DNA from: Amycolatopsis thermoflava N1165
Lineage (GTDB): Bacteria > Actinomycetota > Actinomycetes > Mycobacteriales > Pseudonocardiaceae
NCBI RefSeq assembly: GCF_000473265.1
Contig: NZ_KI421511.1
Location: forward strand, 429,979 to 493,978
Direction: 5' to 3'
Length of the DNA: 64,000 bases
A program made the translations under genes and the position numbers. A model generated the notes under the pieces. It did not search any database and was not told where the DNA came from. It saw nothing but the letters and a program-made list of their open reading frames with translations. Every line of letters starts with the position of its first letter. Within the stretch, counting starts at the first letter, position 1. This document shows positions 43,561 through 51,614 of this stretch, piece by piece.

Positions 43561-43626
43561 CTAGAGCGCGCTGGCGCAGAAGAGCAGATCGATGTGCCTG
43601 CGGCACACCAGGAGCCGGCTGGTCAC
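43561..43626 (-). CDS. cysteine-type regulatory leader peptide, 21 residues
   Basis: A 21-codon open frame, GTG 43626 to TAG 43561. The core LLVCRRHIDLLFC matches the consensus of the actinobacterial putative leader peptides (CRRHxDL) found ahead of sulfur-assimilation genes, related to the cysteine-responsive uORFs of mycobacteria. It overlaps the rrf2 stop by 4 bp and lies 52 bp before ssuC. After its stop, AGTTCC overlapping the stop codon can pair with GGAACT in the ssuC ribosome-site region (plus-strand 43557-43562 and 43516-43521), so a ribosome stalled or terminating here would change access to ssuC. Two Cys codons only. Confidence 0.8.
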   Translation of the reverse strand: MTSRLLVCRRHIDLLFCASAL

Positions 43627-44033
43627 GAGGCGTCCCCGCGGACGAGGTCGGCGATCGTGACGCCGCCCAGCACGGCTTGCGTGCGCGTGTCGAGAGCGGC
43701 CCACACCCGCGCCAGTGCTTCATTGCCGGGCGGGTAGTCCAGCGCCTCCGGCGGCGCGCCGCCGACCGTGGTCAGCGGTCCCATGACCGCCTCCATGACC
43801 TCGGCGACGGTCAGCTTGTCGGCCTCGCGCACGAGCCAGTAGCCGCCCTCGGCGCCGCGTTGGCTGCGCACGATCCGGGCGCGGCGCAGGTCGCTGAGGA
43901 TGTTGACCAGGAACTTCAGCGGGATGTCCTGGGCGTGCGCGACGTCGCGGCACTTGGTGGGTTCGCCGCGCCGGGCCAGCTCCACGGCGGCGCGCACGGC
44001 GTAGTCGGCTTTCGCGGGCACGTGCACGGTCAC
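43623..44033 (-). CDS. Rrf2 family transcriptional regulator
   Basis: A 136-residue Rrf2-type winged-HTH regulator. KADYAVRAAVELARRGEPTKCRDVAHAQDIPLKFLVNILSDLRRARIVRSQRGAEGGYWL is the diagnostic pattern. Only one cysteine (in KCRD) is present, so it does not have the three-cysteine Fe-S site of IscR/NsrR; it resembles the CymR/cysteine-metabolism branch. It starts at GTG 44033, overlapping the upstream gene's stop by 4 bp. Position inside the ssu operon and the palindrome ahead of that operon suggest sulfur-responsive autoregulation. Confidence 0.88.
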   Translation of the reverse strand: MTVHVPAKADYAVRAAVELARRGEPTKCRDVAHAQDIPLKFLVNILSDLRRARIVRSQRGAEGGYWLVREADKLTVAEVMEAVMGPLTTVGGAPPEALDYPPGNEALARVWAALDTRTQAVLGGVTIADLVRGDAS

Positions 44034-44929
44034 GCCTCCCGGAGCGCGGGCGAGGGCTCCGGCACCGCGTCCGCGATCCGCACCGGCGTCGGGATGACGC
44101 CGAGACGCGCGTAGAGGTCGGCGGCGCGCTGCTGTTCGGCCACCACGGCGGGGCTGACCACGCGCTGCCCCCACGGACGGCGGCGCAACGCCGTCTCCCA
44201 GTCATCCACGCCGGGGGAGTCCGGCACGTCGGCGGCGAACATCGCCGCCGCTTCGCGCGGGTGTTCCGCTATCCAGGAATCGGTGCGCAGCAAGGCCGAC
44301 ACGACGCTGTCCAGGAGCTCGGGGCGGCGCCGGGCGAACGAGCGGCGGGCCCACCAGGTGGACCGGTTGCTGATGTGCCTGCCCACCTCGGTCAGGACGC
44401 GCACGCCGCCGGCCGCCTGCGCCTCCGCCCAGAACGGGTCACCGGCCACCCAGGCTTCCGCCGCGCCGGACCGGAAATCCTCGCGGTTCTCGTGCGCCAG
44501 CCCGTCGAGGACGGTGATGTCGCGGTAGCTCAGCCCCGCCTCGTCGAGCGCGAAGGCGAGCAGCTCGGTGTGGTAGCTGCCCTCCATCAGCGCGACCGGC
44601 CTGCCCCGCAGGTCGGCCAGCGTCTCGATCGGGGAATCGGCGTGGACGAGCACGGCGCCCTGGGCGGGGCGCGGATCGGACACCGCGACGTAGACGATGT
44701 CGACCCCTTCGCTCTGCGCCTGGATCGGCGGCACCGACCCGGTTCCGCCGAAGTCGATCTCCTCGTCGGCGAACAGGTCGATCGTGCAGCGGCCGTCGTC
44801 GTACTCGACCCACTCCACGGTCGCGCCGCCCGGCGCGAGCAGTTCCTCGAGCAGGCCCGTGCGGCGCAACACGAACAACGAATGGTTGTTCGGGTGCACG
44901 CCGATCACGACGTCCGCTCGTGGGGTCAT
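44030..44929 (-). CDS. binding-protein-fold protein without export signal, operon leader
   Basis: A 299-residue NMT1/SsuA-fold protein starting MTPRADVVIGVHPNNHSLF, with no signal peptide. FADEEIDFGGTGSVPPIQAQSEGVDIVYVAV, ETLADLRGRPVALMEGSYHTELLAFALDEAGLSYRDITVL and NRSTWWARRSFARRRPELLDSVVSALL are recognisable. It has a single cysteine (GRCTID). Like its paralogue at 41805-42698 it resembles DszB desulfinase in being cytosolic, but the catalytic-cysteine position is a histidine. First gene of the minus-strand ssu operon, directly downstream of a perfect 9-bp-arm palindrome. Confidence 0.8.
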   Translation of the reverse strand: MTPRADVVIGVHPNNHSLFVLRRTGLLEELLAPGGATVEWVEYDDGRCTIDLFADEEIDFGGTGSVPPIQAQSEGVDIVYVAVSDPRPAQGAVLVHADSPIETLADLRGRPVALMEGSYHTELLAFALDEAGLSYRDITVLDGLAHENREDFRSGAAEAWVAGDPFWAEAQAAGGVRVLTEVGRHISNRSTWWARRSFARRRPELLDSVVSALLRTDSWIAEHPREAAAMFAADVPDSPGVDDWETALRRRPWGQRVVSPAVVAEQQRAADLYARLGVIPTPVRIADAVPEPSPALREA

Positions 44930-44944
44930 GGCGCCATCCTGACC

Positions 44945-44969
44945 TTTGTTGACCAAATTAGTCAACAAA
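44945..44969 (-). promoter_or_regulatory. operator/promoter of the ssu operon
   Basis: Perfect inverted repeat TTTGTTGAC-7-GTCAACAAA, 16 bp before the first ssu-operon start codon. On the minus strand TTGACT (44963-44958), 18 bp, CAGGAT reads as a possible promoter overlapping the palindrome, so a bound protein would block transcription. The Rrf2 regulator of the operon is the obvious candidate. Confidence 0.6.
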
Positions 44970-45009
44970 CCGGCGCCGGCGCCCACGTGGTGGGACGCCC
45001 GAGCCGGAA

Positions 45010-45969
45010 TCACCCGGGACGCGATGCGGTGCCCGCCTCGCCGCCGCCGCTCCAGTCCGCATAGGACTCCCACGCGCCCAGCGTCAGCTTGCTTTCGAAG
45101 TGCCGCCGCTCGCCCGTCACGGGGTCGGTGAACTCCAGCGTCTTGGCCAGCAGCTGCAGCGGGCGGCGGAAGTCGTCGAGCGGGGCGTCGACGACGGTGG
45201 GGTAGAAGCGGTCGCCCAGGATCGGGATCCCGAGGTGGCTCATGTGCACGCGCAGCTGGTGGGTGCGCCCGGTCGCGGGCACCAGCCGGTAGCGGCCGCG
45301 GCCGTCCGCGTGCTCGAGCAGCTCGACGCGGGTCTCGGCGTTGACCGGCCCGGCGACTTCGCGCGCGGTGAGGCTCCCGCGGTCCTTGACGATCCGGCTC
45401 CGCACCGTGACGGGAAAGTCCAGGTGGGGGTCGTGCCGCGCGATCGCCTCGTACTCCTTGATGACGCGGCGGTCCCGGAACAGGGTCTGGTAGCGGCCGC
45501 GGTACTCGCGCCGCGTGACGAACAGGAGCAGCCCGGCCGTGGCGCGGTCCAGCCGGTGCGCCGGGCTCAGCTCCGGCATCCCGAGGTCGCGCCGCAGCCG
45601 GACGAGCGCGGTCTCCAGCACGTGCTGTCCCCGCGGAATCGTGGCCAGGAAATGCGGCTTGTCGGCCACCACGAGGTGCTCGTCGCGGTGCACCACGCCG
45701 ATCGGGAACGGCACCGGCACCTCGTCGGGCAGGTCGCGGTGGAACCACACGAACGCACCCGGCCGGAACGGGGTGTCGGCGGTGACCGGGCCGTTCTCGC
45801 CGGCGATCCGTCCCTCGGCGAGCATCTCGTCGAGCCGTCCCGCGGGCAGGCGGCTGAGGCGCTCGGCGAGGTGGTCGCGAATCGTGGCCCACGGCCCCTC
45901 GTCGGGCAGCTTCAGCCGCGCCGGGTCGAGCCCGTGGCGCTGCGGCAGCGGGGCCGGCCTGTGTGACAC
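45010..45969 (-). CDS. RluA-family pseudouridine synthase
   Basis: A 319-residue RNA pseudouridine synthase. The catalytic motif HRLDRATAGLLLF places the active-site aspartate at residue 141; HRDEHLVVADKPHFLATIPRG is motif I and LVPATGRTHQLRVHMSHLGIPILGD the C-terminal RluA motif. An N-terminal S4-like part is short or degenerate. It acts on uridines of rRNA or tRNA; the target site cannot be told. A stand-alone gene next to the ssu operon. Confidence 0.92.
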   Translation of the reverse strand: MSHRPAPLPQRHGLDPARLKLPDEGPWATIRDHLAERLSRLPAGRLDEMLAEGRIAGENGPVTADTPFRPGAFVWFHRDLPDEVPVPFPIGVVHRDEHLVVADKPHFLATIPRGQHVLETALVRLRRDLGMPELSPAHRLDRATAGLLLFVTRREYRGRYQTLFRDRRVIKEYEAIARHDPHLDFPVTVRSRIVKDRGSLTAREVAGPVNAETRVELLEHADGRGRYRLVPATGRTHQLRVHMSHLGIPILGDRFYPTVVDAPLDDFRRPLQLLAKTLEFTDPVTGERRHFESKLTLGAWESYADWSGGGEAGTASRPG

Positions 45970-46011
45970 GGGTGGACCCTACCGGCGCCCCCGGGAGGTT
46001 CATCGGCCCTA

Positions 46012-46051
46012 TTGACAAAAACTTCTTTTACATAAAGACTCATTTTTGTCA
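46012..46051 (+). promoter_or_regulatory. A/T-rich promoter with inverted repeat, leaderless start
   Basis: TTGACA (46012-46017) with AAGACT (46035-46040) at 17 bp is a plausible promoter. TGACAAAAA (46013-46021) and TTTTTGTCA (46043-46051) form a perfect 9-bp inverted repeat that flanks it and reaches the ATG. No ribosome site precedes ATG 46051, suggesting a leaderless transcript. Confidence 0.5.
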
Positions 46052-46614
46052 TGAGAGATGTCGTCTACCTCGATCAGATCGAGCAGGCTGAGGCCCTGCT
46101 CAAGCCGCAGCGCATCGAAGTGCTGCGGCGACTCGCCGAGCCCCGGTCGTGCACCGAGGTGGCCCTCGAGCTCGACCAGACCCCGCAGCGGGTCTACTAC
46201 CACGTCAAGCGCCTGCTGGACGCCGGCCTCGCGCGTCAGGTGGCCCAGCGCCGGGTCCGCGGGATCCACGAGGGGATCTACCAGGCGGCAGGCCGGTCCT
46301 ACTGGCTGTCTCCGGCCCTGGTGGGCCGCATCGGGCTGCGGCAGACCCGCGACCGGCTCAGCCTGGGTTACCTGGTCGACCTGATGGAGGACGTGCAGGC
46401 GGACATCGCCGCGCTCGACCTCACCCGCCCGGACCTGCCCTCGATCGGTGTGTCCGGCGACATCCGGGTGCGCCCGGAGCAACGCAAGGCGTTCCTCGAC
46501 GAGCTGCAGCAGACACTGCAGGACCTGTTCACCCGCTACGGCGGGGCCGAAGGCGACGCGTTCCGCCTGGCCGTCGCCTGCTACCCGAGAGGAGAACCCG
46601 ATGACCGAACCTGA
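46051..46614 (+). CDS. winged-HTH regulator (ArsR-like)
   Basis: A 187-residue regulator with an ArsR/GntR-like winged helix in residues about 12-75 (LLKPQRIEVLRRLAEPRSCTEVALELDQTPQRVYYHVKRLLDAGL), then a C-terminal region with possible coiled dimer helix (DELQQTLQDLFTRYG). No metal-binding cysteine pair. It overlaps the SRPBCC gene by 14 bp, a common ArsR-AHSA1 pairing, and probably represses its own operon through the inverted repeat that spans the promoter. Confidence 0.82.
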   Translation: MRDVVYLDQIEQAEALLKPQRIEVLRRLAEPRSCTEVALELDQTPQRVYYHVKRLLDAGLARQVAQRRVRGIHEGIYQAAGRSYWLSPALVGRIGLRQTRDRLSLGYLVDLMEDVQADIAALDLTRPDLPSIGVSGDIRVRPEQRKAFLDELQQTLQDLFTRYGGAEGDAFRLAVACYPRGEPDDRT

Positions 46615-47488
46615 CCTGCTCCTGACCGCGATCGTGCCGACCCCGCCGAAGGAGACCTACCAGGCGCTGACCGATCCGGCCGCGCTGCGTGTCTGGCTCG
46701 CCGAGCACGCCGAGGTCGACCTGCCCGGCAGATACGAGTTCTGGGGCCGCTACACGCCAGACGGCGCCGAACCGCACCAGCGCGTGCTGCACGTGGACGA
46801 GCGCACCATCCGGTTCGCCTGGACCGTGGACGGGGTGGCGGCCACCGTCCAGTTCGAGCTGGCCGAGGACGAGGACGGCACCCTGGTCACGCTCACCCAC
46901 AGCGACCTGCCCAGCTTCGAGGAGGTGATCGCGGACCAGGCCGGCGCCCGCGGCGCGCTCCAGACGTTCTGGTCCCTCGCGATCGCCAACCTGGCCGACT
47001 ACCTGGCCGGCCGCGAGCTGACCCCGATGGTCGACTTCACCTCCAGCGACCTGCGCGCGTCGGTCGTCATCGACGCGGCCCCGGACGAGGTGTTCGACTC
47101 GATGATCCAGCCGGAGGTGTTCCGCAAGTGGTTCGGCGCCAACGTGGACATCGAACCCCGGCTGGGCGGCCGCTTCGCGATGGGCGGATTCGACCTGGAC
47201 CCCGGCGGGGCCAAGTTCGTCGAGTTCGAACCCGGCCGCAAGGCCGCCCTGCTCTTCGCCGACGGCGAGACCACCAGCTGGGAGCTGGACGGCTCCGGCG
47301 GCAAGACCCGGCTCACGATGATGCACAGCGGCTTCGACCCGGACAACCCGCCCTACCCCGGCTGGGCAGGCTGGCTCGGCGGCATCGCCGGGCTCCGGCG
47401 CTACCACGAACTCCCGGGCCGGCACTCGATCTGGCGCCGGGTCGAGATCGCCGGTGTTCCCGAGGGCATGCTGACAGTCGACCAGTGA
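46601..47488 (+). CDS. two-domain SRPBCC (AHSA1-like) protein
   Basis: A 295-residue protein with two START/AHSA1-like domains: residues about 1-145 (LLTAIVPTPPKETYQALTDPAALRVWLAEHAEV) and 150-295 (LRASVVIDAAPDEVFDSMIQPEVFRKWFGANVDIEPRLGGRFAMGG). Each starts with the typical strand-helix-WF pattern. The ATG at 46601 follows GAGAGGAGAAC. Ligand-binding or stress-related role by family; paired with the preceding regulator. Confidence 0.85.
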   Translation: MTEPDLLLTAIVPTPPKETYQALTDPAALRVWLAEHAEVDLPGRYEFWGRYTPDGAEPHQRVLHVDERTIRFAWTVDGVAATVQFELAEDEDGTLVTLTHSDLPSFEEVIADQAGARGALQTFWSLAIANLADYLAGRELTPMVDFTSSDLRASVVIDAAPDEVFDSMIQPEVFRKWFGANVDIEPRLGGRFAMGGFDLDPGGAKFVEFEPGRKAALLFADGETTSWELDGSGGKTRLTMMHSGFDPDNPPYPGWAGWLGGIAGLRRYHELPGRHSIWRRVEIAGVPEGMLTVDQ

Positions 47489-47491
47489 GAC

Positions 47492-47521
47492 GTGTGCCCC
47501 GGAACCCGTTCCGGGGCACAC
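47492..47521. terminator. bidirectional terminator
   Basis: Perfect 13-bp stem GTGTGCCCCGGAA / TTCCGGGGCACAC with a 4-base loop, 4 bp after the SRPBCC stop and 18 bp before the end of the convergent MFS gene. Confidence 0.8.
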
Positions 47522-47539
47522 TCACGCCCGTCGGCTGTC

Positions 47540-48922
47540 TCAAGGGGACAGTTCCTCGAGCACCTGGCCTTTGGTTTCGACGGCGTGCCGGATGGTGACC
47601 ACGCCGCCGATCAGTGCGACCACGGCGAAGGCGGCGAAGACGTAGCGGATGCCCAGGCCGGCGACGACGAAGCCGACGAGCAGCGGGCCGGCGGAGGACG
47701 CGGCGCGCAGCCACGCGCTGCCGAACCCGGTGCCCACGGCGCGCAAGCGGGTGGGGTAGAGCTCGGCGGAGTAGAGGTAGAGCGAGAAGGCGATGGTCTG
47801 CAGGATCGCGTAGGCGATCGGGGCGAGGATCACCACCTGCGTGGCGGTCGTGGCGCCGAGGGCCGTCAGCACCACCAGTGGCACGGTGGCGGCCAGGAAG
47901 GCGATGGCGTACCAGCGTTTGCGGCCGACCTTGTCGATGTAGAGCGCGCAGAGGACGGAGGCGACGACGCCGACGGCGGAGGTGATCCAGCCGTAGAGCA
48001 GGCTGGTCTGCAGGGGCAGGTCGAACACCTGCCGGTAGAGCGTGGGCAGCCAGGTGACCAAACCGTTGTTGATGACGTAGACGGTTATCCACAGCGCCCA
48101 CAGCATCAGGGTGCGCTTGAGGTAGATGCCGCGGAACAGGTCGCGCCACCCCGCGCCGGTGGCGGGTGCGGTGACCGGGCGGGGGACCGGGTCGGGCAGC
48201 GGTTTGCCTTCCTTGACGGCCTCCCGTTCGAGCATGGTGACGACCTTGTCGGCGCGGTCGAACTTGCCCTTGGCGGCGAGCCAGCGCGGGGATTCGGGCA
48301 TGAGCACCCGCAGCGGGATCATCAGCGCGGCCGGGACGAGCCCGACGACGAACAGGGCACGCCAGCCGAACTCGGGCACCAGGAAGTAGCCGGCGAGCCC
48401 GGCGAAGAGCAGGCCGACCGGGAAGATGACCTCGTAGAGCAGGAAGAACCGGCCGCGTTTGCGGGCGCCGACGAACTCGTTGATGTAGGCGCTGGCCACC
48501 GGCACCTCGCCACCGGTGCCGATGCCCTGCAGGAAGCGGAACACCAGCATCGAGGCGCCGCTCCAGGCGAACAGGCACGCGATGTCCATCGACACGAACA
48601 GCACGATGGTGATGAGCAGGGTGCGCAGGCGGCCGATGCGTTCGGCGAGCCAGCCGAACAGGATCGCGCCGGCGAACTGGCCGACGTAACCCGCGGAGAG
48701 GATCAGGCCCACCCACGCGGGGGTGAGGTGCCATTCGGTGACCAGCTTGGGCATCGCGAAGGCGATGACCAGCACGGTGTAGGCGTCGAAGAAGGTGGCG
48801 GTGCCGATGATGACGCGGATCATCAGGAGCCGGCGGGTGACCGGGAGCCGCTCGAGCCGCGCCACCAGCGCGGCGTTGGCCTTGGCGGCCGCGCCGGGGC
48901 TGCCGGCAGCGAAAGTCGTCAT
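47540..48922 (-). CDS. MFS transporter (sugar porter / metabolite:H+ symporter-like)
   Basis: A 460-residue major facilitator with 12 helices. GWLAERIGRLRTLLI is the loop 2-3 G-x-x-x-D/E-R-x-G-R motif, and ESPRWLAAKGKFDRA after helix 6 and YSAELYPTRLRAVG are sugar-porter-type signatures. ATG 48922 is chosen over an upstream 17-residue extension because homology starts near it. It lies 98 bp downstream of a DapA-family aldolase gene on the same strand, so it is probably the importer for that pathway under LacI control. Confidence 0.88.
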   Translation of the reverse strand: MTTFAAGSPGAAAKANAALVARLERLPVTRRLLMIRVIIGTATFFDAYTVLVIAFAMPKLVTEWHLTPAWVGLILSAGYVGQFAGAILFGWLAERIGRLRTLLITIVLFVSMDIACLFAWSGASMLVFRFLQGIGTGGEVPVASAYINEFVGARKRGRFFLLYEVIFPVGLLFAGLAGYFLVPEFGWRALFVVGLVPAALMIPLRVLMPESPRWLAAKGKFDRADKVVTMLEREAVKEGKPLPDPVPRPVTAPATGAGWRDLFRGIYLKRTLMLWALWITVYVINNGLVTWLPTLYRQVFDLPLQTSLLYGWITSAVGVVASVLCALYIDKVGRKRWYAIAFLAATVPLVVLTALGATTATQVVILAPIAYAILQTIAFSLYLYSAELYPTRLRAVGTGFGSAWLRAASSAGPLLVGFVVAGLGIRYVFAAFAVVALIGGVVTIRHAVETKGQVLEELSP

Positions 48923-49020
48923 GGGTTTCGTTTCCTCGCCCTCCGCCGCGGTGCGGAGTCGTGGGGACAACATTGTCGCCGGTCCCGGCGGCCGGGCCGC
49001 CGCCGGGACGCGAGTGGAGC

Positions 49021-49932
49021 TCAGACGAGTTCGGCGCTCTTGAGCGCCTGCAAGATCTCCTCTTCGGCCTCGGGGGAGAGGTCGATCAGCGGGGAGCGGA
49101 CGCCGGCGTGCTCGAGGATGCCGCGCGCCTTGAGGCCGAGCTTGAGGGCGACGGTGCCTTCCATGTGCGAGCCGCGGTGGTAGACGGCCTTGGTGACCGG
49201 CAGCAGCCGGTCGTGCACGGCCCGGGCGGCGGGGTAGTCGCGGGCCTTGCCTGCGGCGATGAGCTCCAGCAGGGGTTCGGGGGCGAGCCCGCCGTAGCCG
49301 ACGAGCAGGCCGTCGACGTCGAACATGGTGTGCAGCAGGTACTCGTCGTGGCAGGACAGGATCTGCAGGTCCGGGTGCTCGCGGCGGAGCACCGGGATCT
49401 CGGTGTCCCAGCGGCGCATGTTGCGCACGCCGTTCTTGGTGGCGAACACGCCGTCCTGCGCGGCGATCTCGAGCTGGGTGTCCAGGTCGTAGGTGGCCTT
49501 GGTGTTGTCCGGGTACTGGAACAGGATGCAGGGCAGCCCGGACTCCTCGTAGATCGCCCGGTAGCGGTCCTGCGGCGCGCCTGCCTGGTAGCCGAAGCGC
49601 AGCCAGCCGTGTGAGGGGTAGATCAGCCCGGCCTTGGCGCCGGCGGCGACCGCGCGCTTGGCCTCGGCGACCGCGACCGCGGTGCCCTCGCCGGTGATGC
49701 CGGCGATGACCGGGATGTCCACGGCTTCGACCAGGTTGGCGATGGTGGCGACCTGCTCCTCCTGGGTGAGGAAGGTGCCCTCGCCCGCGTGGCCGAGGAT
49801 CACCAGGCTCTGCACGCCGTCGTGCTCGGCCAGCCAGGTGCCGAGCTTCGCCATCGCGGCGTGGTCCACCTGGCCGTCCGGCGTGAACGGGGTGACCGGC
49901 GCCGGGTTGAGGCCGCGGAGGTCCAGTGTCAT
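49021..49932 (-). CDS. dihydrodipicolinate synthase (DapA)/N-acetylneuraminate lyase family aldolase
   Basis: A 303-residue class I aldolase. APVTPFTPDGQVD opens the barrel, GHAGEGTFLTQEE is the variant of the GTTGE substrate loop, LFQYPDNT carries the Tyr, and FATKNGVRNM the Schiff-base Lys. The loop GHAGE instead of GTTGE argues against lysine biosynthesis and for a catabolic keto-acid aldolase or dehydratase. It is divergent from a LacI regulator with a perfect palindrome between them, and upstream of an MFS gene. Confidence 0.88.
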   Translation of the reverse strand: MTLDLRGLNPAPVTPFTPDGQVDHAAMAKLGTWLAEHDGVQSLVILGHAGEGTFLTQEEQVATIANLVEAVDIPVIAGITGEGTAVAVAEAKRAVAAGAKAGLIYPSHGWLRFGYQAGAPQDRYRAIYEESGLPCILFQYPDNTKATYDLDTQLEIAAQDGVFATKNGVRNMRRWDTEIPVLRREHPDLQILSCHDEYLLHTMFDVDGLLVGYGGLAPEPLLELIAAGKARDYPAARAVHDRLLPVTKAVYHRGSHMEGTVALKLGLKARGILEHAGVRSPLIDLSPEAEEEILQALKSAELV

Positions 49933-49975
49933 CTCGAAGTTCTCCTTCTCGTCGGCGAGTTCTGGGAACGGTTGC

Positions 49976-49987
49976 GGGAACGTTCCC
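49976..49987. promoter_or_regulatory. LacI-type operator
   Basis: Perfect 12-bp palindrome GGGAACGTTCCC with the central CG typical of LacI-family sites. A second half-site GGGAACGGTT begins at 49964. Located between the divergent aldolase and lacI genes. Confidence 0.65.
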
Positions 49988-50061
49988 ATAGAATGCGCCA
50001 CGTGCCTCCCGCCGTCAACAGCGAGTCCGGAAAGTCGTCGCCGACCAGTAGCCTGACCCCC

Positions 50062-51054
50062 GTGGTGACCATCCTCGACGTTGCCCGGGCCGCCGGGGTC
50101 AGCAAGTCCACCGTGTCCCGTGTCCTGGACGAGCGGCTGCCGCACTCCACCAGTCCCACCGCCGAACGGGTGCGGCGGGTCGCGGCCGAGCTCGGCTACG
50201 TGCGCGACCCGCTGGCCTCGGGGCTGCGCCGGTCGGGCACCAACACGGTGGGCGTGATCGTGCCCCGGCTCACCGACACCGTGATGGCGATGCTTTACGA
50301 GGAGATCGCCGCGGCCGCGGGCGCCCGGGGGATGTTCGCCATCGTCGCCACCACCGAGGACAAGCCCGACACCGAACGGCTCGCGGTGCAGACCCTGGTG
50401 CGCCGTCGCGTCGACGGGCTGATCCTCACCACGGCCCGGCTGGGCACGCCCACCGCGCGGGACGTGCCACACGCGCTGGCCCTGCGCACCGACGGCATCG
50501 GCCCGGCCGCCGTCGGCGACGACCGCCTCGGGGCGCACCTGGCCGTCCGTCACCTGCTCGACCTCGGCCACCGGCGCATCGGCCTGGTCGGCGGTCCCGG
50601 TTACGCCTCCAGCGCCCGGGAACGGCTCGCGGGCTACCGCGAAGCCCTCGACCAGGCCGGGATCGGCTTCGACGACCGGCTGGTCGCCGGGGACGCGTTT
50701 TCCATCGAATCCGGGGAGATCGCCGGGCGCGACCTGCTGGACCGGCCCGACCGGCCCACCGCGATCTTCGCCGTCAACGACAACACCGCCATCGGCGTGA
50801 TGGCCGCCGCCCACGCGCTCGGACTGCGCGTGCCCGAGGACCTGTCGATCGTGGGCTACAACGACATCCCCATCGTCAGCCGCCTGCCCGTGCCGCTGAC
50901 CACCGTGCGCGTCCCGTTCGGACAGATCGCGGCCGGCGCGCTGGAACTGCTGACCGAAGCCTCCCGTGGCGAGCAGCCCCGCACGCTCGTCGCCACACCC
51001 ACCCTCATCCCACGGCGCTCCACCGGACCCGCGCGCACGTCGACAACAAGCTAG
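50062..51054 (+). CDS. LacI family transcriptional regulator
   Basis: A 330-residue LacI/GalR repressor. [29 protein letters not shown] is the headpiece with hinge [24 protein letters not shown], followed by a periplasmic-binding-protein-like effector domain ([59 protein letters not shown]). I chose GTG 50062 because LacI proteins start right at the HTH; ATG 49993 would leave only five bases after the palindrome. Regulates the divergent aldolase-MFS operon by context. Confidence 0.9.
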   Translation: MVTILDVARAAGVSKSTVSRVLDERLPHSTSPTAERVRRVAAELGYVRDPLASGLRRSGTNTVGVIVPRLTDTVMAMLYEEIAAAAGARGMFAIVATTEDKPDTERLAVQTLVRRRVDGLILTTARLGTPTARDVPHALALRTDGIGPAAVGDDRLGAHLAVRHLLDLGHRRIGLVGGPGYASSARERLAGYREALDQAGIGFDDRLVAGDAFSIESGEIAGRDLLDRPDRPTAIFAVNDNTAIGVMAAAHALGLRVPEDLSIVGYNDIPIVSRLPVPLTTVRVPFGQIAAGALELLTEASRGEQPRTLVATPTLIPRRSTGPARTSTTS

Positions 51055-51614
51055 CGGAGCAGGTAGTGCAGTGCCCGTTCAGCGCGGTCCGGGTCCGGGG
51101 GCTCGCCGGTGATGGCGTCGGTGTAGACGAACGATTCGCCGACGCGGACACACAGGTAAGCCAGGTCGTGCAGGTCGATGCCCGTCACGGACAGAGCGCC
51201 CGCCTCGCGCTCCTTGTTCAGCAGCGTCTCGACCAGTGCGACGAGCCGGGGCTGGAACGTGTGCCCGCCGCGGGTGAGGACGCGTAGCGCCGTCTCGGTT
51301 TCGGTGGTGAGGAAGTGCCGCATGCCGGCATGCGCGAGCGTTTGCCGGACGAACGCCGACATGGTGTTCGCGATGCGCGTGCCCCCGGTCCCCTCCGCCG
51401 AGGCGTACGCGCCGAGCATCGTCCGTTCGCCGAGCCGCCACACCACCTCGGCGAGGATCGCGTCCCGGTCGCCCAGCCAACGGTAGACGGTCACCCGGTT
51501 GACGCCGAGCGCCTTGGCGAGGTCGTTGACCTCCACCCGCTGCCGCGCGTTGAACGTCCGCACTGCCAGGTGCAGGGCGCTCTCGCGATCGGGTCGGCCC
51601 ACCGGTGCCGTCAC
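51051..51614 (-). CDS. TetR family regulator (QsdR-like)
   Basis: A 187-residue TetR-type protein. RQRVEVNDLAKALGVNRVTVYRWLGDRDAILAEVVWRLGERTM is close to the QsdR branch, where the recognition helix reads VTVYRW. It starts at GTG 51614, overlapping the stop of the upstream lipase gene by 4 bp, so lipase and regulator are co-transcribed. It probably acts at the 9-bp-arm inverted repeat upstream of the lipase. Its end overlaps the convergent lacI stop by 4 bp. Confidence 0.85.
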   Translation of the reverse strand: MTAPVGRPDRESALHLAVRTFNARQRVEVNDLAKALGVNRVTVYRWLGDRDAILAEVVWRLGERTMLGAYASAEGTGGTRIANTMSAFVRQTLAHAGMRHFLTTETETALRVLTRGGHTFQPRLVALVETLLNKEREAGALSVTGIDLHDLAYLCVRVGESFVYTDAITGEPPDPDRAERALHYLLR

